From NCBI GenBank assembly GCA_964437415.1, contig CAYTGN010000013.1, positions 1 through 64,000 of the forward strand: a DNA stretch of 64,000 bases. Direction: 5' to 3'. A program made the translations under genes and the position numbers. The stretch comes from CADEDV01 sp964437415. GTDB lineage: Bacteria; Bacteroidota; Bacteroidia; Chitinophagales; Chitinophagaceae. Shown piece after piece: positions 6,852-15,422 of this stretch (the first letter of the stretch is position 1; each line of letters opens with the position of its first letter). Under the pieces are notes generated by a model. That model was given only the letters and a program-made list of their open reading frames with translations, was not told the DNA's origin and did not search any database.

Positions 6852-8384
6852 ATGGCGTCCATTATTGATATAAAAATTCCTCGTGCCATTGCGGCCGCCC
6901 TGCGGTTGCCGCCCAATGATGCCCGACGCCAACAGATAAAAGTGCTGAAAAAGTTGCTGAAAAAGGCAAGGTTCACTGAGTTTGGCCAACAGTATCGTTT
7001 TGATGAAGCGCTGCTGAGCCGACATCCCGGCAAAACATTCCAGGAACTGGTGCCCGTTCATGATTATAATAAGATATATGAAGAGTGGTGGCAAAAAACA
7101 CTCGATGGTGTGCCCGATGTAACCTGGCCGGGTAAGATCAAGTATTATGCATTGAGTTCAGGCACTTCAGAAGCGGCGAGCAAGTATATTCCTGTTACCA
7201 AAGACATGCTGCGCAGCAACACCATCAATTATTTGCGGCAGTTGCTCAGCCTGATTCGTTATGAAGAAGCCAATAAAAAAGCCATGACCAAAGGTTTTTT
7301 AATGATTGGCGGCGCCACTGACCTGAAAAAAGGAAAAGCCGGCTGGTTTGCCGGTGATTTAAGCGGCATTCTGGCGAAAAAAAGACCTTTCTGGTTCCAG
7401 AGTTTTTATAAACCCGGCGGCCGAATCGCAGCGATGAGCGACTGGAATCAAAAACTGAACGAGATCGTAGAACATGCCAAAGACTGGGATATTGGTTATA
7501 TCGTTGGTGTGCCGGCCTGGTGCCAGATGTGCATGGAAATGGTGATTGAACATTACAAACTGAACAACATTCATGAGATATGGCCCAACTTCAGCTTTTT
7601 TGTGCATGGTGGTGTGGCCTTTGAGCCGTATAAAAAAGGATTTGAAAAATTACTAGGTAAGCCAATCGTTTATATTGAGAACTATCTTTCCAGCGAAGGA
7701 TTTATCGGGTATAAAACAAGAGAACATGCCAAAGGCATGCAACTGATCCTGAACAATAATATCTTTTTTGAGTTTGTTCCTTTTGATGATAAGAATTTCG
7801 ACAGCGACGGGCATATCATTGCCAACCCGGATGCAAAAATGATACATGAAGTGGACGAAGGAAAAGAATATGCGTTGCTGATGAGCACCAATTCCGGCGC
7901 CTGGCGCTACCTGATCGGCGACACCATCCGCTTTGTGGACATGGAACGGTCAGAAGTGGTGATCACGGGAAGGACCAAACATTTTCTCAGCCTTGTGGGT
8001 GAGCACCTGAGTGTGGAGAATATGAACAAAGCCATTCAACTGGTAAGTGATGAGTTTAATATTTCCATTCCCGAATACACGGTGGTCGGTTATCCTCATG
8101 AAGGCTTCTTTGCGCATAAATGGTATGTGGCCACCAACGACCATGCAGAGGCTTCGCAACTGGGCAAACGGATTGATGAAAACCTGCGGATGCTGAATGA
8201 TGATTATGCAACAGAAAGAGATAGTGCTTTAAAGGAAGTTTTCCTGGAAGTGTTACCCGAGGAAAAATTCCTGGAGTTTATGGCACAAAAAGGAAAACTG
8301 GGCAGCCAGCATAAATTCCCGAGAGTGATGAAGGGAAAAATGCTGGACGAATGGAACAGGTTTTTGGAAACAGGAAAAATTTGA
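6852..8384 (+). CDS. GH3 auxin-responsive promoter family protein (acyl-acid amido synthetase fold)
   Basis: This 510-residue member of the GH3 family belongs to the adenylate-forming superfamily. Plant homologues activate a carboxylic acid with ATP and join it to an amino acid. Visible signatures are YYALSSGTSEAASKYIPVT near 97-115 (the Ser/Thr/Gly-rich ATP loop), YENYLSSEGFIGY-like sequence (IENYLSSEGFIG), LLMSTNSGAWRYLIGDTIRF and VVITGRTKHFLSLVGEHLS, which are the usual GH3 motifs in order. Bacterial GH3 proteins have mostly unknown substrates. The next gene, 73 bases downstream, is a LysE-type exporter, though a terminator-like hairpin lies between them. Family call sure; reaction inferred. 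Confidence 0.9.
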   Translation: MASIIDIKIPRAIAAALRLPPNDARRQQIKVLKKLLKKARFTEFGQQYRFDEALLSRHPGKTFQELVPVHDYNKIYEEWWQKTLDGVPDVTWPGKIKYYALSSGTSEAASKYIPVTKDMLRSNTINYLRQLLSLIRYEEANKKAMTKGFLMIGGATDLKKGKAGWFAGDLSGILAKKRPFWFQSFYKPGGRIAAMSDWNQKLNEIVEHAKDWDIGYIVGVPAWCQMCMEMVIEHYKLNNIHEIWPNFSFFVHGGVAFEPYKKGFEKLLGKPIVYIENYLSSEGFIGYKTREHAKGMQLILNNNIFFEFVPFDDKNFDSDGHIIANPDAKMIHEVDEGKEYALLMSTNSGAWRYLIGDTIRFVDMERSEVVITGRTKHFLSLVGEHLSVENMNKAIQLVSDEFNISIPEYTVVGYPHEGFFAHKWYVATNDHAEASQLGKRIDENLRMLNDDYATERDSALKEVFLEVLPEEKFLEFMAQKGKLGSQHKFPRVMKGKMLDEWNRFLETGKI

Positions 8385-8405
8385 TATTAATACTAAAGAT
8401 GAATT

Positions 8406-8440
8406 ACCTCTTTCAACCCGAAAGAGGTTTTTTATTTTTA
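8406..8440 (+). terminator. Rho-independent terminator after the GH3-family gene
   Basis: The stem ACCTCTTT / AAAGAGGT (8406-8413 with 8421-8428) has a 7-base loop and is followed by a T-rich tract. It lies 21 bases past the stop codon and 18 before the LysE start, so it could also act as an attenuator. Confidence 0.75.
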
Positions 8441-8457
8441 GTTTTGATGGCACTGTC

Positions 8458-9093
8458 ATGATTGAAGCCATTATAAAAGGTCTGGGTTTTGGTTTACTGC
8501 TGAGCATATCAGTGGGCCCGGTGCTTTTTTCTATCATCAAACAAAGCCTCAATAACGGTCACCGTGGCGGCATGGCTTTCGTGGCTGGCGTTTCAGCCAG
8601 TGATGTAACCCTGGTACTGATCAGCAATATTTTCACCGGGCTGTTCGTTCAGCTTAAGGCTTTCAAAACAGAGATAGGCATAGCGGGATGCGCCTTTCTC
8701 GTCACCATGGGTATTTATTTTCTTTTCTTCAAAAAAGTTTCTGTGAATGCGGAGGGACAGCTTGCCTTTATAAAATTCCGGAAACGGGATTTTGCCAAAA
8801 TGTTTTTGTCGGGCTATTTTATGAACACCCTCAATCCCGGCATTTTCATTTTCTGGATCACCGCCTCCACAGCCGTCATTCAGCATACGGCCAGGAACAA
8901 ATTCATCATATTCACCACCTGCCTGTTGTTTGTGCTGGCCACCGATATAGCCAAAGTGGTGCTGGCCGGAAAGATCCGCAACCGCCTGACACCACACAAT
9001 ATTCATATCATTAACCGGGTCAACGGAATTATTCTCATAGGCTTTGGTATTGCCCTTATCTGGGGTTTGCTGGTCTATGGAAACAGGATCTGA
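8458..9093 (+). CDS. LysE/RhtB family exporter
   Basis: This 211-residue inner-membrane protein has about six membrane helices. It starts with the typical GLLLSISVGPVLFSIIKQSLNNG, continues with GGMAFVAGVSASDVTL, and has FLSGYFMNTLNPGIFIFW in the middle, the two hallmark regions of LysE/RhtB transporters. Family members export amino acids or related small metabolites by proton antiport. It is followed by mtgA after 15 bases, so these two are probably co-transcribed. The GH3-family enzyme upstream is a possible source of its substrate, but this is only positional evidence. Confidence 0.88.
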   Translation: MIEAIIKGLGFGLLLSISVGPVLFSIIKQSLNNGHRGGMAFVAGVSASDVTLVLISNIFTGLFVQLKAFKTEIGIAGCAFLVTMGIYFLFFKKVSVNAEGQLAFIKFRKRDFAKMFLSGYFMNTLNPGIFIFWITASTAVIQHTARNKFIIFTTCLLFVLATDIAKVVLAGKIRNRLTPHNIHIINRVNGIILIGFGIALIWGLLVYGNRI

Positions 9094-9108
9094 GAACTAT
9101 ACTTTTTT

Positions 9109-9828
9109 ATGTCAAAGGAATTTTTAAAAAAATTATGGCGTCTCATCCTGAAAATATTCCTCTGGCTTTTCATTTTACAACTGATCTATATCATACTGCT
9201 GAAATGGGTGGACCCTCCTATAACCATCACACAACTCTCCAACTGGATCGGCGGACATGGAATGAAAAGAGATTATGTAAGCCGTCATTCCATTTCGCCA
9301 CATGCTAAACTGGCGGTGATAGCAGCCGAAGACCAGTTGTTTCCCGATCATAGCGGGTTTGACTGGAAAAGCATCCGGAAAGCTATGGCATATAATGAAA
9401 AAAAGCCGGGAAGGGTGAGAGGCGCCAGCACCATCAGCCAGCAAGTAGCCAATAATGTTTTTCTCTGGCAGGGCGGCGGCTGGTTCCGCAAAGGGCTTGA
9501 AGCGTATTTCACTTTTATGATCGAAAAAATATGGGGCAAGAAAAGAATACTGGAGGTATACCTGAATGTGATTGAAATGGGAGAAGGCGTTTTTGGTATT
9601 GAAGCTGCGGCACAATCCTATTTCCATAAACCGGCAAAAAATTTAACCTGGCAGGAAGCGGCCATGATCGCAGCCTGTTTGCCAAATCCAAAACGGTTTA
9701 AAGTAAAACCGCTTTCAGCTTATGTGTCCAAACGATCAGGTTGGGTGATGCAGCAGATGAATAATATTCAAAGCGATCCAGATGTGCAGCGGGTGATCGG
9801 GATGGAACCGGCCGTAAAGAAAAAATAA
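9109..9828 (+). CDS. mtgA: Monofunctional biosynthetic peptidoglycan transglycosylase
   Basis: This 239-residue GT51 enzyme polymerises lipid II into glycan strands at the outer face of the inner membrane. One N-terminal membrane helix spans about residues 11-31. The catalytic Glu is E74 in AEDQLFPDHSGFD. The other GT51 motifs follow: GASTISQQVANNVFLW, KKRILEVYLNVIEMG and GIEAAAQSYF. There is no transpeptidase domain, so this is MtgA rather than a class A PBP. It ends two bases from the convergent kinase gene. Confidence 0.95.
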   Translation: MSKEFLKKLWRLILKIFLWLFILQLIYIILLKWVDPPITITQLSNWIGGHGMKRDYVSRHSISPHAKLAVIAAEDQLFPDHSGFDWKSIRKAMAYNEKKPGRVRGASTISQQVANNVFLWQGGGWFRKGLEAYFTFMIEKIWGKKRILEVYLNVIEMGEGVFGIEAAAQSYFHKPAKNLTWQEAAMIAACLPNPKRFKVKPLSAYVSKRSGWVMQQMNNIQSDPDVQRVIGMEPAVKKK

Positions 9829-9830
9829 TG

Positions 9831-10388
9831 TTACTTCAGTAATAGATCAACTGCCTGTATGGCTCTGTTTAATCTTTCTTCATAATCTCCGCTGATTTCC
9901 ACCCACGGAACAGGCTGGTTGATCATAATGTCTTTGTAAATGGTATATAGTTTTTGCCGGGTTTGGAGATCGGGATATTCCCGCAATTCATCTTTGGTCC
10001 AGGGCAGATCCACATTGCAAAGGAAGTAGAGATCATATTTCCGTTTTACAATTTCATCCAAAATGAAGGAGTGGCATTTTCCAAATGCAAACTCACACCA
10101 CACTTTCATCACATACATATCCGTGTCAATGAACAACGGAATATGACCGCCACTCTCCAGCAGCCGCAGTGATTGATTTTCGAGCATCGTGCTGTATTCA
10201 TCTTCCAGCGCCAACTGGCCCTTTGCAATGGTGAGCAGGTCGTCGTACTCATAGTTGGTGCCGTTGGTTAATAAATACTCCCTGGCAAACTCCGGGCACC
10301 ACATAGTTTCATAATGCTGTGCCAGTTGCTCACACAATGTGCTTTTGCCGGTGCTTTCGGGGCCTATGATGACGATTTTTTTAAGCAT
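9831..10388 (-). CDS. NadR-like ribosylnicotinamide kinase (AAA family ATPase)
   Basis: This 185-residue P-loop kinase has Walker A GPESTGKST at 9-17, then CPEFAREYL and FIDTDMYVMKVW, matching the C-terminal kinase domain of NadR. It would phosphorylate nicotinamide riboside to NMN in NAD salvage. It lacks the nucleotidyltransferase domain and DNA-binding domain of full NadR. The start chosen is the ATG giving MLKKIVIIGPES; the longer frame adds 13 residues with no family likeness. This start overlaps the end of pnuC by eight bases, so uptake and phosphorylation of the vitamin are translationally coupled. Confidence 0.85.
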   Translation of the reverse strand: MLKKIVIIGPESTGKSTLCEQLAQHYETMWCPEFAREYLLTNGTNYEYDDLLTIAKGQLALEDEYSTMLENQSLRLLESGGHIPLFIDTDMYVMKVWCEFAFGKCHSFILDEIVKRKYDLYFLCNVDLPWTKDELREYPDLQTRQKLYTIYKDIMINQPVPWVEISGDYEERLNRAIQAVDLLLK

Positions 10389-11010
10389 GTGATGGTTTTG
10401 TCCTCCGCTTCCATTCCTGCAATCCAAATAATGCCATGATCAACAGAATAAAAAAATACACACTTGTAAATACAAGGCCTTTTACAAAAAACAAGGGAAT
10501 GGACGCAATGTTGGTGGCAATCCACCAATACCAGCTTTCCACTTTCTTTCTTGTCATCAGCCACATCCCGGTGAAAGCGGTGGCCGATGCAAAGGCGTCA
10601 GCCCAGGGAATGGCATTTTCAAAAAATATATTTTTCAGGTAAACAAGGGAAAAATAGACAGCGATATAAAAGAATAGAAAAAAAGCAAACTGTTGTCCCC
10701 ACATTTTCCTGCCGGAAAAAGTTATGTGTAGCACCTTTTTATGCTGCTCATCTTTCTTCATCCACCAATACCAGCCGTAGACACTCATGACCGTATAATA
10801 AAAATTCACACTGGCTTCGCCGGGTAAATGATATTTAAAACTCAGAAAAATATAGATGGTTGTATTGATAAGCCCAACCGGGTAAACAAGAATATTTTCT
10901 ATCCTGCTGAACCACACACTGGCGATGCCGGCAAATACCGCCACATACTCCAGCCATGACGTGTTTTTCATGCCCTCAACAAACTGCTGGTATATTTCCT
11001 GTAGCGACAA
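10381..11010 (-). CDS. pnuC: Nicotinamide riboside transporter PnuC
   Basis: This 209-residue membrane protein has about seven helices. The family signature is clear: WFSRIENILVYPVGLINTTIY and then VNFYYTVMSVYGWYWW, whose Trp/Asn residues bind the riboside in known structures. PnuC carries nicotinamide riboside by facilitated diffusion, and the downstream kinase traps it as NMN. PnuC-like proteins can also carry thiamine (PnuT); the NadR-like partner makes nicotinamide riboside the better guess. The gene starts 27 bases after the terminator of the upstream gene, so it should have its own promoter in a very short space or rely on read-through. Confidence 0.9.
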   Translation of the reverse strand: MSLQEIYQQFVEGMKNTSWLEYVAVFAGIASVWFSRIENILVYPVGLINTTIYIFLSFKYHLPGEASVNFYYTVMSVYGWYWWMKKDEQHKKVLHITFSGRKMWGQQFAFFLFFYIAVYFSLVYLKNIFFENAIPWADAFASATAFTGMWLMTRKKVESWYWWIATNIASIPLFFVKGLVFTSVYFFILLIMALFGLQEWKRRTKPSHA

Positions 11011-11030
11011 AACTTTGTTTTGCTGTAAAC

Positions 11031-11066
11031 ATAATAAAAAAGCAAACCCTACGGAGGTTTGCTTTT
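11031..11066 (-). terminator. Rho-independent terminator after the GIN-domain gene
   Basis: An 11-base perfect stem (AAAAGCAAACC with GGTTTGCTTTT; arms 11038-11048 and 11056-11066) with a 7-base loop is followed on the minus strand by a T-run. It separates the GIN-domain gene from pnuC. Confidence 0.8.
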
Positions 11067-11121
11067 ACCCTTTGAAAAACCGCCCATGTTTATGAAAGCA
11101 TCGTTGATTACATTTAAATAA

Positions 11122-11634
11122 TTAGAGCACCGGCATGATCAGTTTCGTTATAACCTGTTCGGGCCGGATGGGCCGCACTGACGCATGCTGGTCGCCTTTG
11201 CGGATAGATACGGTGCCGTTAATGATCAGTGAAATCTCACCCAACCCCTCTGCCGAAAGCTCCAGTACAGATGATTGCAGAATGGTCTGTGACCTAACGC
11301 TGGCCTTATCCGTTACCGACAACAACCGCAGGCGGTTGACCGGCACAAACACCGTTACATGCTTTTTCATGTCAGCACCGCTACCAGAAGTGATCAACAG
11401 TCGGTCACCATTTTGAATCACCGAAACACGACCCGCATAGGATTTCCTGCCTTTTACTAAAACAGTCTTTATATCTGCACTTTCATACAGCACTACGGTA
11501 ACATTGGCCGAAACCAGCAGTTGATCAAATGAGCTGACCGGAACCGCACGGCTTTTTTTTGTATGGCCATCACCAGCATTGACCTGCACAAGGCCTGCCA
11601 GCACAATAAGAATAAATAGAATAATTTTTTTCAT
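11122..11634 (-). CDS. Secreted DUF2807 (GIN domain) protein
   Basis: The start is placed at the ATG giving MKKIILFILIVLAGLVQVNAG, a Sec signal peptide; the longer frame adds 17 unlikely residues. The mature part has the repeated beta-strand pattern of the GIN/DUF2807 (putative auto-transporter adhesin head) family: FDQLLVSANVTVVLYES, VIQNGDRLLITS, VFVPVNRLRLLSVTDKASV and LELSAEGLGEISLIING. Length is 170 residues, shorter than many members, so only one GIN unit fits. Such proteins are exported and of unknown role. It follows the small gene at 11679 by 44 bases. Confidence 0.75.
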   Translation of the reverse strand: MKKIILFILIVLAGLVQVNAGDGHTKKSRAVPVSSFDQLLVSANVTVVLYESADIKTVLVKGRKSYAGRVSVIQNGDRLLITSGSGADMKKHVTVFVPVNRLRLLSVTDKASVRSQTILQSSVLELSAEGLGEISLIINGTVSIRKGDQHASVRPIRPEQVITKLIMPVL

Positions 11635-11678
11635 CAGGAAAAGGTTTAATGGTTTATGATTTTGCCGGGCTTTATTAT

Positions 11679-11912
11679 TTACCAACGCAATGCTTGCTCA
11701 AACAGCAATGACACACCCGACTTTTTTTCCTTTTTATCCATCAAAGCGATACAGTCGTCGGTTTCTGCCAATATGATTGTTTTCTCAGCCATATTTATTT
11801 CCCTTGCTGTGTTTTCGATTTTGAGCAGTTGGCTCGCCAGTGCAACACACAAAATGAATACAGGTGCTATTACTTTAAACATATTTACAAACTCTTTACA
11901 AAATGATTTCAT
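11679..11912 (-). CDS. Small membrane-anchored or secreted protein, unknown
   Basis: This is a 77-residue protein from the ATG at 11912; a GTG nine codons upstream is the alternative. A hydrophobic stretch (FKVIAPVFILCVALASQLL, about 12-30) acts as a signal anchor or signal peptide. The rest is charged, with KIENTAREINMAEKTIILAE and DKKEKKS. No family recognised. It sits directly upstream of the GIN-domain gene on the same strand and is probably in its operon. Confidence 0.5.
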   Translation of the reverse strand: MKSFCKEFVNMFKVIAPVFILCVALASQLLKIENTAREINMAEKTIILAETDDCIALMDKKEKKSGVSLLFEQALRW

Positions 11913-12205
11913 ACGATAAGGTGTTTTGTTTTCAGGCACAAGATTACAATGCGACTAACCACTTACGATCTGCGTATTAGCCTGCAATGCCTTTTGCTTC
12001 GCTGAACCCATTTCCTGTTGAGGGAGAGGATGAAAAGCGATACTGCCCGGTACATGAAATCACTTACTCAGGAAATTGCCCGATCGGCTCATGAAAAGGG
12101 GCGGGTCAATAGGGCAGCCTTGCCGGAGTGGCTAAAATGCAGTTAGTTGCAACAGCATCAGCTCAATTACTATAAAAGTGGTAATTTCTGACGCAGTTTA
12201 CCGCC

Positions 12206-15200
12206 ATGCATCCAACACGAATAATACTATGCACCCTCATTTTTTTGTGCCAGGGTGTGCCGCATGTGATGGCGCAATACAAACTGGAGCAACCTGTGGT
12301 GATCAGGAAAGAGCAGGGTCTTCCTTCCAATGATATTCGTTCCATCCGAAAAAGTAACGATGGGTTTATCTGGCTTGCTACAGCCGAAGGTCTTTGCCGG
12401 TTTGACGGTCACCAGTTCAAAATTTACCAGGAAGCGAAAGATCCCGTTTATTCACTGTATGAAAACTCGGTACTTTCTGTTTTACCAGTGGAACACAAGA
12501 TATGGGCAGGCACTCACCAGGGTATTTCTATATTAAATACCATTGATCACAGCTTTAAGCATTACCAATTGACAGATGGCGGAAAAATAAATGCGCCACC
12601 TTCCCGGCGACACGACCAGCAGGTAACAGTGCTTCAAAAGGATAAAAGCGGTATCATCTGGATCGGCACCCGTTCCAGGGGTGTATATTCATATGATGCC
12701 GATAAAGACGATTTCATCCATTATACATTTTCCCGTGAAGAGTTTCCGGCATTAGTGCCGACGCTGGGTTCCGATTATTCTGTTCTGAGCATTGAAGAGT
12801 CTAAAAGAAGTGATTCCATCATTTGGGCAGGGACAGCTGGTGGTTTGCAGGAAATAAATAAATATACCGGCCGGGTAAAACTGATCAGCTTCCCCCAAAA
12901 AAGCAAGGACTACCAGGTGGCATTGAATGCTTTTCGCCGGCTTTATCATCATGATAACGGCTTATTATATGTAAGTAGCTGGGCTGCGGGAGTAAATGTG
13001 TATGACCCGGCTGCAGGAACTTTCACTCCGTTACCGGTTAAGAGCAAAGAAGGGAAAGACATCCTCAACAGCACCATCGGTAATATTTTTCGCAAAAGCA
13101 CTCATGAAATATGGATCAGCACCGGGTCGGGGCTTGCGGTTTATGACACCGAACAAAAAGACATTGTCTGGACCAAATTCAATAACCCGGCTCAAAAAGA
13201 GCTATACAGCATTCTTTATATAGATGATGCAAAACGCATCTGGTGCGCCGACTTTAACGGTTTGCAATACTTCGACCCCGTGATGCAGCAGTTTACGAGA
13301 CATTCATTCAAACATCTCAGCAATGTTGACTGGGGATATGCATTTTATATTTTTTCCGACATAACAGGTGATCATATTACGGTTTGCCCCCGGCTGACAG
13401 ATGGTATCTATCATTTCGACAGGAAAAAAAATACATGGAAAAAATCTCCCTTTTCCGGAAACCACAATTTTAAAACTGAACGGGATGTGCTGAGGGGATT
13501 TGCACAACTGCCTTCAGGTGATTATATCATTTCTGCTGACAAGGGGGTGTTTATTTATTCGATGAAGCAGCAACGGCTTATTCCGGTACAAAACGGCCTG
13601 CCTGTTTCTCCTACACGGCGCGGTGAAATTCTGCTAGACCGTTCCGGCAATCTCTGGCTTTCTGATGATTCCAGGGGATTGGTAAAATGGAAACCGGGAG
13701 CTCAAACACACAAGGTGTATAATAACGGATTGTTTTCGGTGGACAGTAACCGTTTTTTTAACCGGCTGGTTAATTTATACGAAGACAGTCGCGGCAATAT
13801 CTGGTTTGAAAGAATCGGTGGCTATGGTGTTTATGTAGCATCAAGAGATTCGGTGATCAGTTTTTTGTTTGAAAAAGACCCCCGCAACGGATTTCCCAAT
13901 GCACATGCTTTTGCAGAAGATAAAAAAGGAAGGGTTTGGATAACAGGCGGAGGCGCTCTTGGCTATTCCCTCAGCAGCGATCCGGCAAAAGGAGCAATTT
14001 ATAAGAGGTATTTAAAGGAACAAAGTATCTCAGGGTACGTTTACCATCTTGCCACGGACCCGCATGGCGAAGTGTGGGGGTATAACAGCAGCGAGCTGAT
14101 AAAGATCAATGCAGAGGACCTTTCATTCACCCGTTACAGTTTTCAGTATGGTGTGAAAGAAGCAGATTTTTATCATTTTTCATTTTTGCCTGGCGGAGAA
14201 ATGATTTTCGGAGGCAGGAATGATATCACTATTGCCAACCCGGCAGAATTAAAGAGAAACACAGAGCTGCCGGTTCCTTACATTGTTGAAATGCAGGTGA
14301 TGAACCAGCCGGTGATGATAAGAGGCGATGATCCTCTGCAACACCTTTCCTATCATCGAAACTCTTTTTCGGTAATGTTCTCTGCACGGGCCTATAGTAT
14401 GGTAAAAGACATTCGCTTTCGTTATCGCCTTAGGGATTTTGATGATGACTGGACAGAAGCAGGCACCAGGCGTTTTGCCAACTATACAAACCTGCCGGGC
14501 GGTGACTATGTATTTCAGTTGCAGGCAGCCAATAATGAGGGGGTCTGGAATGAGAAAATCCTGGAAATGCCCGTTCATGTTTCCACTCCCTGGTGGTTGA
14601 CATGGTGGTTCAGGATCGGTTTCATTTTGCTGGTGGCGGGGCTTACCTGGTGGTTCTATCGTTTCCGCATCAACCAGATCAAGAAAAAAGAAAAACTCAA
14701 ATCGCAGTATGAGAAAAAACTTGCCAACGTGGAAATGACGGCACTGCTGGCGCAGATGAACCCGCATTTTCTGTTTAACAGTCTTAACTCGATTGACAGC
14801 TACATCATTAAAAACGAATCAAAGAAAGCGTCTGAATACCTGAACAATTTTGCCCGGCTGATGCGGCTTATTCTTCAAAACTCCAGGTCCAATTACATCA
14901 GCCTGAAAGATGAGCTGGAAACACTGGAGCTGTATATGCAGATGGAAAGACTACGTTTCAAAGACAAATTTGAGTATGAGATACTGGTGGACAAACAGGT
15001 AGATACATCGGCTATTGTGATCCCGCCGATGCTGATACAGCCTTATGTGGAGAATGCGATCTGGCATGGACTGATGCATAAAAATGATGGTGTGGCCGGA
15101 AAAGTGGAAGTGATAGTTGGCAAACAGGATGACAGTCTGTTTTGCGTGGTGCAGGACAATGGTATTGGCAGAGAAAAAGCAGAGGAGCTTAAAGCCCAAA

Positions 15201-15364
15201 AATCAGCAAATCATAAACGATCAATGGGAATGCAGATAACCATGGACAGGGTGGAAATGATCAACAAATTGTATAGTACCAATACGACGATAAAAATAAC
15301 TGACCTGAAAGATCAGGCCGGAAACGCAAAGGGCACCCGGGTAGAGTTGGTGATACCGGTTTAA
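12206..15364 (+). CDS. Two-component-regulator propeller sensor histidine kinase (LytS-type kinase core)
   Basis: This is a 1052-residue sensor. A signal peptide (about 1-24, cleaved near VMAQ) leads into a long periplasmic beta-propeller built from Reg_prop repeats such as GLPSNDIRSIRKSNDGFIWLA, DKSGIIWIGTRSRGVYSYD and DRSGNLWLSDDSRGLVKW. A Y_Y_Y domain follows (FRYRLRDFDDDWTEAG), then one membrane helix (about 800-825), then a His_kinase/HATPase core with the phospho-acceptor H854 in NPHFLFNSLNSI. There is no receiver or AraC domain on the same chain, unlike hybrid two-component systems of gut Bacteroides. Its partner is the LytTR regulator 58 bases downstream. The ligand is unknown. Confidence 0.93.
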   Translation: MHPTRIILCTLIFLCQGVPHVMAQYKLEQPVVIRKEQGLPSNDIRSIRKSNDGFIWLATAEGLCRFDGHQFKIYQEAKDPVYSLYENSVLSVLPVEHKIWAGTHQGISILNTIDHSFKHYQLTDGGKINAPPSRRHDQQVTVLQKDKSGIIWIGTRSRGVYSYDADKDDFIHYTFSREEFPALVPTLGSDYSVLSIEESKRSDSIIWAGTAGGLQEINKYTGRVKLISFPQKSKDYQVALNAFRRLYHHDNGLLYVSSWAAGVNVYDPAAGTFTPLPVKSKEGKDILNSTIGNIFRKSTHEIWISTGSGLAVYDTEQKDIVWTKFNNPAQKELYSILYIDDAKRIWCADFNGLQYFDPVMQQFTRHSFKHLSNVDWGYAFYIFSDITGDHITVCPRLTDGIYHFDRKKNTWKKSPFSGNHNFKTERDVLRGFAQLPSGDYIISADKGVFIYSMKQQRLIPVQNGLPVSPTRRGEILLDRSGNLWLSDDSRGLVKWKPGAQTHKVYNNGLFSVDSNRFFNRLVNLYEDSRGNIWFERIGGYGVYVASRDSVISFLFEKDPRNGFPNAHAFAEDKKGRVWITGGGALGYSLSSDPAKGAIYKRYLKEQSISGYVYHLATDPHGEVWGYNSSELIKINAEDLSFTRYSFQYGVKEADFYHFSFLPGGEMIFGGRNDITIANPAELKRNTELPVPYIVEMQVMNQPVMIRGDDPLQHLSYHRNSFSVMFSARAYSMVKDIRFRYRLRDFDDDWTEAGTRRFANYTNLPGGDYVFQLQAANNEGVWNEKILEMPVHVSTPWWLTWWFRIGFILLVAGLTWWFYRFRINQIKKKEKLKSQYEKKLANVEMTALLAQMNPHFLFNSLNSIDSYIIKNESKKASEYLNNFARLMRLILQNSRSNYISLKDELETLELYMQMERLRFKDKFEYEILVDKQVDTSAIVIPPMLIQPYVENAIWHGLMHKNDGVAGKVEVIVGKQDDSLFCVVQDNGIGREKAEELKAQKSANHKRSMGMQITMDRVEMINKLYSTNTTIKITDLKDQAGNAKGTRVELVIPV

Positions 15365-15422
15365 ATACCTGTATCCATGCCACCGTTATGAACTGTGACG
15401 TGGATACGCAAAACAATAAATC

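Noticed and set aside
10381..11121. TPP or other vitamin riboswitch upstream of pnuC
   Set aside because: Only a simple 11-base hairpin with a T-run on the minus strand is present; none of the conserved riboswitch core sequences was seen.
12117..12160. tRNA-Leu/Ser-like stretch (GCCGGAGTGGCTAAAATGC)
   Set aside because: There is no T-arm GTTCGA-type sequence, no anticodon arm and no acceptor-stem partner downstream.
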